NCBI GenBank assembly: GCA_907163375.1
Contig: CAJQUW010001805.1
Span: forward strand, 62,001 to 126,000
Direction of reading: 5' to 3'
From: Prostheceraeus crozeri
Lineage: Eukaryota > Platyhelminthes > Polycladida > Euryleptidae
DNA length: 64,000 nucleotides
The notes beneath the pieces are model-generated. The model was given only the letters and a program-made list of their open reading frames with translations. It did not search any database and was not told where the DNA came from. Below are positions 33,942 to 43,940 of this stretch, in pieces (the first letter of the stretch is position 1; every line of letters starts with the position of its first letter). The position numbers were made by a program, and so were the translations under genes.

Positions 33942-34865
33942 GATCTGGATGAGTGTGAATATGCGGTGAACAATGAAAGCTTTCATTGGCTACTTGCAGA
34001 GCCGCTCCTCGATGAGCATCGAATACTCGTTATAAATTGACGTAGGAAATGCAACCGTTCTCCGTATAAGGCAAAACCCACTCATATTATTCATGTTTGT
34101 ATTAGGAGAGAATGGTTTAAACAAATAAGCTTCGAGGCTATAAATCTATATACCGTTTGATTTATAGGCGATTTACATTAGACCGCATCGAACACAAACG
34201 CACAGAGAAAACTATAATAGGAGCAAATCGTTCTATAGCTAGTGAAAACATCTCAGGAAACGCTTGATCTGTGCGTATCAGAGAAAAGCTATCTGATGAG
34301 ATCGTAGGTCTAATGGCAAAGTTAATTGACAATCGATCGTATATATTTATCATTTGATTTGATAGGTATAATTATAATTGAGAGCATAAATAATCTTTTC
34401 ATCAATTTTTTTTAATCAAGTTAGGTTTAGACTCTAAAATTTCATGAGGAGTCATTCATAAGCTTACGGTAGTCAAGGTTAATAAAATTAGACGGAATTT
34501 ATGTTTCTATGTAGGAATATTAGCCGACAAACTAGTCCATATGTTGCCGAAAGTTTTTGAATTGTGCCGGTATTATGGTAGAAATAAATAGTGTTGTGCC
34601 GGTAGGCTAAAATCCGGTCATTTCCCTATCCGGCACAACTCTAGAAATAAATTCATAAAATTCTTGTTAGGCTTATCTAAATAAACCTCGCTTTGGAAAA
34701 TTTTATATGCTTGCTTCGAAGACTGGAATACCATAGTAAAACAGATGCGTCCAACAAATATAATAGCCGACAGCACGAACATATGGCAAAATATAGTTAC
34801 AAGAAGGACAGCTGTGCATGGTGCATGCAATTAAGTCCATGGACTTGCAACACGGCAATAAAAAG
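33942..34865. other. Non-coding stretch
   Basis: No gene. CATTAGACC near 34173 and GGTCTAATGG near 34307 are inverted, and GTGCCGGTA recurs near 34570-34600. Possible remnants of small repeats; not enough to name them. Confidence 0.45.
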
Positions 34866-34873
34866 GTGATGAA

Positions 34874-36895
34874 CAGAGCCCGGAACTTCAGGCAAAATGC
34901 CATAAATGCCAAAAAATGCCTTTTACGGTAATTTTTTCAGTAAAATGCCTTTTTTAATTTTTGAGTGCTTTAAATGCCTGAAATGCTTTCTTAACAAACA
35001 ATTAGAGAAACGAATGGTTACTGATTGGTTTAATTTTGCGCTACCCAGCTAACTTTCTGCTGGGCGTACAGATGTATACTGCGTTGTATGACAAGAATGT
35101 ATGAACCCCGTTGAGAAAACCATGTACGCTGAGCGCTAGGAGACGTCAGCAGCTTGTCATTATGGCTACGATCACCTTTTCCCTCCAACGTAACTGTTGC
35201 TTTCATTCGACTGCGCAGGTGGTATCTGTGAGTGTCATTTCAGCGAATCTTCCGTCGAATTTTATTCTGGTCTTATACCATAATGCCTAAAGAAAGGGCG
35301 ACGGCACAACAGAGACTGATGAATTTCATCAAAGAGTTTGGTGAAGAGATATTTTCGTCAGATGGATCAATTTTATTTTGCAAAATCTGTGACAAGGCCG
35401 TGAACTACGAAAAAAGTATTTCGTAACACAGCATCTCGCCGGAGGAAGGCATTCCAGCCTCGCAGCAAAGCGTTCGAAGGAAAAGTCTTCCACCACCACT
35501 TCTCTCCTCAAGCCTGCGCTTCAAGCGGTTGGGAAACAGTCACAATTTTCGCTAGATCTTTGCAACGCATTCGTGTCCTCGAGTATACCTCTTTGGAAGT
35601 TGGAAAATCCTGCACTGAAAGATTTCCTGAGAAAATATACCAAGGAAAATGTACCGTCAGAATCAAGTATACGCAAAAATTATATCAACGTTGTGTACCA
35701 ACAACGGATGGAAATGATTCGAACCGCTGTGAGTGAAAATTACATATGGTGTTCAATTGATGAAACGACTAATGCTACTGGACGCTACGTTGTGAATGTT
35801 GTCATCGGAACACTTGACGTACACCACTCGTCGAAGATATTCTTGCTTGCGTGTGAAACAGTAGATAAAACCAACAGTTCAACTATTTCTCAAGTCTTTA
35901 CCAACGCGTTGGTCCTCTTGTGGCCTAATGGTGTGCAGCACAATCGTGTTCTTCTTTTCGTGACGGATGCAGCACCGTACATGAAAAAGGCAGGACGTGC
36001 ACTCAAGATCTTGTTTCCATCAATGCTGCATGTTACTTGCCTAGCGCATGCATTTCATCGAATTGCCGATGAAATTCGCCGACTGTTTCCCGATGTTGAC
36101 GCTCTTATAGCCAATGCAAAGAAAATATTTTTGAAGGCTCCAAGAAGTGTGCAAATGTTGAAGACAGTTGCGCCAAATCTGCAAATGCCACCACAACCCG
36201 TAATTACTCGATGGGGGACATGGATCTCAGCGTCTTTGTGCTATTCCAAGAATTTTGAGGAATTCAAATCTGTCATTTAAGAACTGGATGAGAATGAATC
36301 CGCTTTAATTGCAATCACGAAGAATTTGATCCAAAAACATTCTGTCAAACAGGAGTTGGCATACATCGCGACACATTTTGCGGTTTTACCTGACGGAATC
36401 CAATTCCTTGAAAAGCAAAACGAACCTTTGGTATCTATGCTCAACCAAGTCGACGACCTTCGACAGCAGCTGATGTCTGCCACAGGAAATAGAGGCGAAG
36501 CCATTCGGGCGAAATGCGAGAGTGTGATCGCGTCAAATCCAGATCTCCATGTTTTGAGAGCTGTATCAGCGACATTGCAGGGCGAAATTCAGGACAATGC
36601 AACTACATGCAATATTAAAATGACTCCTGAAATTATGGTATGCTTTAAATTTGCTCCGATAACATCTGTGGACGTTGAGCGTTCTTTTTCAACTTTGAAG
36701 AATATTCTGAGTGACAGGAGGGAGTCCCTATCATTCGAAAACTTAAAAAAGTTGTTAATAGTTGCATGTAATCCCATGCAAAATTTGTGAAAATAAATGC
36801 CTTTTTCTGGATTTTTAGTGCCAATTTTTTATTTCTTTAATGCCTTTTTGCCTGCCTATTTTGTCTGTTTTTAGTGCCTGAAGTTCCGGGCTTTG
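34874..36895 (+). mobile_element. Complete hAT element with 8-bp target duplication
   Basis: The left end CAGAGCCCGGAACTTCAGGC and right end (reverse strand) CAAAGCCCGGAACTTCAGGC differ at one base. The 8-bp duplication GTGATGAA lies at 34866-34873 and 36896-36903, exactly the hAT length. The subterminal regions are rich in ATGCC/GGCAT strings on both sides, likely transposase-binding sites. The transposase inside has two lesions. 2,022 bp. Confidence 0.92.
35283..36790 (+). pseudogene. hAT transposase with BED finger, one frame break and one stop
   Basis: Starts at ATG 35283 (MPKERATAQQRLMNF). The BED-like finger begins LFCKICDKAV, then a frame change near 35415, at a run of six A, leads to TQHLAGGRH in the frame that continues. 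The next ORF from 35573 has WCSIDETTNATGRYV (first Asp), LFVTDAAPYMKKAG (second Asp) and VTCLAHAFHRIAD (C-x2-H). TAA at 36278-36280 interrupts; the same frame resumes to 36790 and ends with SVDVERSFSTLKNILSDRR, the hAT dimerisation block. Length about 500 codons, usual for this clade. The two lesions are the only obstacle to an open frame. Confidence 0.82.
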
Positions 36896-36903
36896 GTGAT
36901 GAA

Positions 36904-37654
36904 GAATCCTGAGACAAATTCGTTGTGTAAATTACATTCGAATTTTATTGCTGAGAAAAATTTAACGTTAGGTGTCTAAATTATCTACTTAAAAATAATC
37001 AGTAGCATGATAATTTTTCATAAATTTTCATACAGAAAGAAGTAAACGAGATTCTTACAGAACATCGAAATCCTGTTAATTTCAAATTTGATAAAACAAA
37101 TTTTTTTAAGTGTAAAATTATTTTATTATCAATTTCGCATCACATTATGTATATTTCGTTTCGAAAGTTACTGATTCATAGGCCATTTCCAGTTTTACTG
37201 CAATTTCACCTCGAAGCATCGTATTGCGGCAAATGCTAGAAAGAGCGAATAAACCCGTCCTAAACTTAGTTGTTGCTACGTACCGAAGTTTACTTTTACC
37301 GGCATCAAGTTGACAGATAAGTAGTTTTGAGATACTATAAATGGTATTTTTGTTTTCTAGTAAAGTGATGATATAGCGAGTTTAGGGAGAAATTCAACAA
37401 AAATAGAAACAATTCTACCATAATTTTCAAGAAAGGTTGGCATAAATCCAGATACCCACATGGTTCTTTATTCATAGTATACTTTGCTATGGTCTTCCTG
37501 ATTTGATTTTACGCAATTTTTAGAATGTGTATAATGATTTCGATATCAACAACATATATACTTGAATAAAACAGCGAATCAGTGATTGTGATTTGATTAT
37601 GTTCAATAGGCCTAGTACCCAATGGTAAAAGATTGGTGGGTCCCATATGGGACC
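36904..37654. other. Non-coding stretch
   Basis: No gene seen. The end (about 37640-37662) carries CATATGGG repeated, which continues beyond the MITE at 38505. Confidence 0.5.
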
Positions 37655-37662
37655 CATATGGG

Positions 37663-38504
37663 CAGTGGCGGCTCGTGCAGTCCTGCTCATGTGGGGCGCA
37701 ATACAAACGTCTTCATCTTAGCCCATCATCTACTACGGTCTCTGCTATATTTCATGTACGCCTATGTAAATGCCTGTTTATGACATGATAAGCCTCACTG
37801 CAAATATGCTACTGTGGTCCTTCATAATGACATTATTTTCGGAAGCCTACTTAAAAACAAAATCATCGCTCGAACACTTCCAAGTTAAGTAAAGAAAGAA
37901 AAAATTTGAATTTGATAACAGAAACCGGCATCAAATATAGAAACGACTTCATTTATCATTTTCATTTATTCAAAGATAAAGCAATTCATTAAAAGATATG
38001 CAATCTGATTCATTTTCAGTCGACACAGTGAGACACAGCTATGATTGAAAGTGCTTCACCAGTCCAAGGCTTGTATACGCGCATCAGAATAACATAAGTT
38101 TGACCAGAATCTGACTTCCCAACGCACGCGCGGCGTTACCTAATCAGAATGTACGAAAGCGAGCCAGAGGGACTTTTTGAGAGCGCCCATCCATGCATTG
38201 TTTACGCGTGCGAAGCTGCTAAAAATCTTCGATGTATGCAGATGTATGATCAGCAAAATATGTATGAATCAAGGCGCACAGACTGTGCGCCCCATCCGGT
38301 AGAAGAGAGGGAGAGTGACGTCTGAATGAGTCACTGAACCACGCTTCGAATGTGTTTAGCAGTACAGCTTGAACCATTGATAGTTCAATTCAGTCTATCA
38401 GATCAGTTGCGTTTCAGCGCAATGTTCTGTGTAATTTTCTTTGATGTAAATAATTTTTAATGGAGGGCTGCGCCCCAGGCGCCCATATGGACGGGCCGCC
38501 ACTG
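37663..38504. mobile_element. hAT-type MITE with 8-bp target duplication
   Basis: Left end CAGTGGCGGCTCGTGCAG and right end (reverse strand) CAGTGGCGGCCCGTCCAT share CAGTGGCGGC-CGT. The duplication CATATGGG at 37655-37662 and 38505-38512 is 8 bp. A GGGGCGC/GCGCCCC pair sits further in. 842 bp, no coding capacity. Confidence 0.88.
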
Positions 38505-38512
38505 CATATGGG

Positions 38513-39274
38513 CTAATGGGTTCTATATGGGGAGCATTTTGTGATATCCAATGTCACAAATTTATCGCTTAATAGTGGGATTTCGATGTTAAAAAATGTT
38601 CAATAAGCACTAATTTCTTATGGATTTTATTTATAAATCATCCTAATTTACAAAAAATGTGAATACGATTTTGCTGGGCTACCCCCATGTATTCCCGAGT
38701 ATCCCATGTATTGCCCATCTCGATTGCCACGTCAATTTTGTGATGAACTCTTGGACAATATTGATTTTCTGTCTTTGGATTGTTGTCAGCTGATGATTCA
38801 TTCATACTTAGATTGAAAGCATACTTGTAAATAAATACATGTGGTATTAATCTGGGCGAATCTGGGCAGCATATGGGCTACACCGTATGGGTATATCCAA
38901 GTATGACCCATTTATTGCCCACATCCAAGATGACAAAGTGACCACAAAATGTAAATTAGAAATAATGTGAATGGGATAGAATTGGAGAAATGATGAATAA
39001 TATAGAACTTAACTGAAAATATTCAGAAAGGTTAAGAACGATATACTTCTATCATTCTGTTAATATGTTAACGAAAACGGAATTGATGACAATAATTAAC
39101 CTCGCCTAAATCTTGCAGACGCCTAAATCCTGCTGGTGATAGCATGATCCCTGCAAACGCCCGGGAAAGGAGATATTTCAAATGCTTAAAACACTGACAA
39201 GAAGTTTGCACTTATATAGGTTACATATTTATTATAACTGTTTATCGATCGATTATCTGCTATTGGTAGAAAAA
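38513..39274. other. Non-coding, ATGGG-rich stretch
   Basis: Two loosely similar blocks near 38677-38735 and 38876-38930 share TGGGCTAC, CC-TGTAT or CC-TTTATTGCCCA, and a following AT-rich end. With the CATATGGG strings on either side of the hAT MITE this may be one older repeat into which the MITE inserted. No gene. Confidence 0.45.
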
Positions 39275-39282
39275 TAAATCTC

Positions 39283-40445
39283 GGTAATCCCGGAGTGTAC
39301 GGGCGTAAACTCAAAAAATAAAAAATTCGTTTGTTTATAATTACGGTGTTTAACTTTACATCGTAATTAAAATGTTATCTTCCCTTTTGCATAGTTTCGA
39401 AATTAAGCATGCCTGGTCCGAGCGCTCCGCGTACAATTGTGCGTCCTGATGAAATTTTGGGAAATTATGCGATCATCCAGGAAACATACAACATCACAGC
39501 ATTGATACAAATTCCAGACATTATGAAGTGGTGTGCTCAACGTAAACTGTTAAAAAATTCGCAGTTATGTGCCCGTTGTAACAATCCCTGTGGATTAATA
39601 TCTCGCAACGATGTATCGGACAATAAGACCTGGTACTGCTCAGTGTGTAAAACTAGAATCAGCATACGTTCAGATAGCTGGTTCCAAAAGAGTCGCCTGC
39701 CTATCTACAATCTCGTTGTATTAACATACTGTTGGTCATTTGACTATCCACTAAGTGCTATCGCCCGTGAAGCTTCGTGCGACGAAACTAAAACTGCTAT
39801 CGACTGGGCAAATTTTTGTCGCGAAGCCTGTGAACAATTTTTAGAGCAGAATCCTGCAGAAATTGGTGGATTCGACGATAACGGTGAGCCATTGGTAGTA
39901 GAAGTAGACGAGAGTAAGTATTATCACAGAAAATACCACAGAGGGCAATGGCGCGAAGGCCACTGGGTGTTCGGGGGAATAGAGCGTGGTTCGCGAAAAT
40001 GTTTTGTCGTTGTCGTTCCCGATCGCACTGAACAGACTCTACGAAACGCTACTCTCAGGTGGATATTACCCGGAACTCACATAATTAGCGATGGCTGGCG
40101 AGCGTACGCCAACATCAATACTTGGGCAAATGGTGTGTATACCCATAGTGTAATCGTTCACCAACAACATTTTGTTGATCCTGGAGACGACGATATTCAT
40201 ACTCAAAACATTGAGAATATGTGGATGTTAGCGAAACGAAAGTTACGTCGTCAGTTCGGAACGTCCGACGCTCTATTTCCATCTTACCTGCATGAATTTG
40301 TTTGGAGACAATCAATAGCAGATAAGAAGTTTTTCCAACATTTTCTTACTGTAATTGGTAATATTTACCCACTGTAATGTAATCATATAAAAATTTGTGG
40401 AAATTTTTATTTTTTGAGTTTACGCCCGTACACTCCGGGATTACC
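39283..40445 (+). mobile_element. Merlin DNA transposon, apparently complete and intact
   Basis: Terminal inverted repeats match for at least 42 bp with no difference (starting GGTAATCCCGGAGTGTACGG). The 8-bp duplication TAAATCTC lies at 39275-39282 and 40446-40453. The single ORF inside is open. 1,163 bp is a normal size for Merlin, and 8-9 bp duplications are typical of the superfamily. Confidence 0.95.
39409..40377 (+). CDS. Merlin (IS1016/ISXO2-like, DDE_Tnp_IS1595) transposase
   Basis: 322 residues in one uninterrupted exon from ATG 39409 (AGC ATG context). C54-x2-C57 and C77-x2-C80 form the zinc ribbon common in this family. The catalytic residues are visible: D167 in VEVDESKYY, D228 in IISDGWRAY and E269 in QNIENMW. 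Length matches the family (about 280-340). The ORF fills the element, with 126 bp before it and 68 bp after. It would bind the terminal repeats and excise and reinsert the element. No stop, no frame change and no missing catalytic residue, so this is the best candidate in the window for an active transposase. Confidence 0.93.
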   Translation: MPGPSAPRTIVRPDEILGNYAIIQETYNITALIQIPDIMKWCAQRKLLKNSQLCARCNNPCGLISRNDVSDNKTWYCSVCKTRISIRSDSWFQKSRLPIYNLVVLTYCWSFDYPLSAIAREASCDETKTAIDWANFCREACEQFLEQNPAEIGGFDDNGEPLVVEVDESKYYHRKYHRGQWREGHWVFGGIERGSRKCFVVVVPDRTEQTLRNATLRWILPGTHIISDGWRAYANINTWANGVYTHSVIVHQQHFVDPGDDDIHTQNIENMWMLAKRKLRRQFGTSDALFPSYLHEFVWRQSIADKKFFQHFLTVIGNIYPL

Positions 40446-43439
40446 TAAATCTCATCTTATACCTCTATGCCACTCCCACTGATTACTCTGCCATTGGCTA
40501 TTTTGGTAGTTATAACATGGTTGCCTAGTTTCAATCATGTTAAAGGCGATTATTTATCAATTAACCCATTCATGCGCAATGTATGTTATAACATACAAAT
40601 ACATACTAATTTTTCAAAGCCTGCCGTTTTCAATACAATGTATGTATACACTCAATATTCGATGCAGACATTGTTCATGCGTTGATTCAAGCCATTTTTG
40701 GTGAAATACAGCAATTTGTTTGAATGGCTTGATTTTAGTGCTTGATACTTTTGGTCGAAATTTCAAATTTCCAAAATGGCTCGGAAGGCAAAGTTGGATG
40801 CTTTGCAAAAGTAAGTTGCATTATTTCTTTTTTCTTTATAGATGCATATTAGGTGCATAATTACCATAATTTTCACACAGTACCGTTTAGATGACGATCA
40901 AAGATAGTTTTCTCGCAAAAAGTGTCAGGTAAAACAAAAATGCTGTTTAAACATACATTGCGTAAATACATAAACAGGCTGATAAATGCATTGTTGCATA
41001 TTGTCAAGCCATTTTATCGTCTAGTGTGATTCTTGTTTCAAAGATAGATAAATGAGTATAATAACTTCTAAAACAGGTTGTCAAACTTCAAATTACTAAT
41101 AATATTACACTATATTACAGGACCAACGACGTATATTTACCACGAATTGCCATATTTTATAGATAAAATACTGTAGAAACTTCCATATCGATAACTGAAG
41201 TATGCACATATAATATAGATATTATCTATTTGACAGAAAATATTGTAGCCAAGATGTAGTGATGAGAAGGACTATGTTCGCCTATAAAATCAAATTTTGA
41301 TATCCGAAAAATAGTGATTTAGGGGAGCGTCGAACTCAGGAAGGCTGGGTGGTCGGCAAAATCACCTTCACGCTACCCCACGGCTATCGACGCATATGTG
41401 CATCGGTTGCTGATATAATTAACAATAGCTTGTGACTCGCGCTGCTGTTGCACTGCATGAGACGCTGACGTCGTTTGCAGAATCATATCATTTCTATGTA
41501 GCCTACCGTATCTGTTGATGAATTTCCGACTGACTGACAGCACTCATTTTATAATGCACTAATTGTTAGGCCAGGGTGCTGCAAATTTGCTATTAGACAG
41601 GCCTAACCTAAGCTTACATGTAGGTCTATAGCATGACGAAAACAGAAAATGTTGTAAATGACTCGAACAGCACTAACATGTAGCCTACATTGTACCTGAA
41701 TTCTTTTTCAGATTGAACGACGCGATTGATTTCATCGAAGAGGATGACCTGAGTGGAGCAGCGGCGATTGATTTGATATTGGAGCCACCGGGAGATGGAA
41801 CGGAATCGCCTGCTGAATCAGGTGACGAAGAGAGTCCCTCGATTCAGCATCTGTCTCGAGCTCAATTGGATGCTCCCGCTCATGTTGAGCTTCACGTCGA
41901 TGATGAAGCTCATGAAGAGCCGGCTTCGAAGCGGAGAAAAGTTGAGAAGATGCATTGGACAGTTTCAGACTTGAGTTCAACGCACTCCTATTCCTATGAT
42001 TCTTACATCAAAGAAGATGAAATTTTCAATGCATGTTCTGAAATGTACGATTATTTTCAACTTCTCGTTGATGAGGATGTCTTTGAATCGATCTTGAAAT
42101 GGACTATAGAATACTCAGGAGACCCGAGTAAAACGCTCAATGAAATAAAATGTGTTATTGGTGTCTTACTAGCATCAGGTATCTGTGAGCTGCCTCGACG
42201 AAGAGATTATTGGAGCAAAAATGAGCTGAAAAATAACAAAGCGGTGTCAGACTCGATCGGACAGAAGCGTTTTGAGTACATCTTCTCAAAACTCCACTTT
42301 ATCCCAACACAGGGTGGCGAGTGACCTGCAAAACCTGCAAAACTCATGCGATTTTAATAGTCATGCAAAAATCATGCAAAACTCATGGGAAATCGTTCTC
42401 AACCTGCGTTTTCTCAAATAACATTGACTGAACATCATTGAAGTAAAATTTTCCCGTGAGGTTGCCGGGAATTCAAGAATAACACCTCTGTATCCGCATG
42501 CATGTCGTAAGAGGCGACTAAAATACAGTGAATGCCAATTTTACGACTAAAACTTTGTTGTAAAATTGACTTCAATTTCTTTTGCCTGAGACTATCTATT
42601 TACATAAACCGGAAGATGTGAAATATTACTCAACGGTGTAAACATGCCGCTTTTAGCGGCAGACGGTATGAAAGTGTTGTGTTTATGTGAGTGAATTAGA
42701 CAAAGCGCATGCAACAGCAACTATAGATACATGCTACACTGTCACCGTGGTGTAACCATATTGCACCAGTTTCGTTCTGCTATAGGGTAAAATGGGGTGA
42801 TATGGACACATTGTATACTTGTATACTGACCTCGCTTGCAGGAACTGGAGTAGTTAGAGCAATGATTTATATTCATGTCAAACATTTTTGGTATCCATTA
42901 ACATCTCAATATTATCCCAAAAAGAATAAATAAAAGCATGTAAGATAGTTTCCGTACATTTGAAATTAGTACTATCTTTTGAGAGAAAAAAAGTACAGTC
43001 GGGGTGATATGGACATCTTTTAAAATATGGGTATCATTTGTAAACAAACTGACCCAAGACTCTATACTCGTACATGTATTTTTGTGGTAACTACGGTTAA
43101 TAAACGTTTATTCATAGCTTTATCAGAGTACTATTGTAGCACAAATTCGCACCAACGCATAATTCGCAACAACAAGGTCACACAGTTCGATTTTTGTTCC
43201 ATCATCTGCTTTTTTCTCTCATTCAACATGACAGCAACAGCATACTTTATCTTTAACTTCTTTCGACCTGTTTTTAGCTTCTCTAACTTTTGCAAACGTA
43301 ATATAATGGATTGATGGTTCTTGGAGGAACTTCAAGGCTCATCTTATTGCTATGGAAGATCATCGTGATCTCATTTTAACTTTTGATTAGTATGTTCGAG
43401 CGAGTGATAGGCGTCGACATTTTCGTCGTTGCATTTTTA

Positions 43440-43610
43440 CCAATCTACTTCCCACTCGAACGATGGCCGCCCAAGTACCGCTTCATTCGAACCATGGATG
43501 CTTCTACTACGGCCAAGTGCCCCTCCTGTTGGGTCTGTGTCGGCCTTATTCGAACTATAGCCGCCCCCTGTAGAGCCATGGTCGCCCTAAGACGCCCAAG
43601 TTCCGCAACT
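43440..43610 (+). repeat. Short diverged repeats with TCGAAC-ATGGCCGCCC core
   Basis: CTCGAACGATGGCCGCCC, TTCGAACCATGGATGC, TTCGAACTATAGCCGCCCC and, at about 44855, ATCGAACCGTAGCCGCCCC share one core. Spacing is irregular. They create the short ORFs of this region, which I do not take as genes. Confidence 0.5.
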
Positions 43611-43908
43611 ATTACAGCATTACAGTATCAGTACTCCTACACGCGCCCGAAATGTCCGAAAGCTATTATACTACTCCCGAATGCCCGAAAAATGAAGACA
43701 AAGTCCGAGAATTTTCATGGGAAATGTCCGAAAATTGATTTGGTCATATTTTCCTAATTGACAAATGTGGGCTTAAAATACTGATCATAAAAAACAAACA
43801 GGTCTACGTGTAAAACCTACACGTGTTTGTTATTTACTTACTTGTGTAAAGTATAATCTGTCATCATTAATTACTTATTACTTAATTCATTTGCAATCAG
43901 TAATAACC

Positions 43909-43940
43909 AGGGTGACGACGCGACCTGGAACACCAGGAAA
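43909..43940 (+). repeat. Orphan hAT-like end inside the 4.06-kb element
   Basis: CAGGGTGACGACGCGACCTG resembles the outer end (CAGGGTGGCGAGTGACCTG). No matching right end was found further on, so this may be a truncated related copy nested in the element. Confidence 0.4.

Noticed and set aside
43383-43757. 124-codon ORF in the same insertion
   Set aside because: Low-complexity repeats explain it; no family match.
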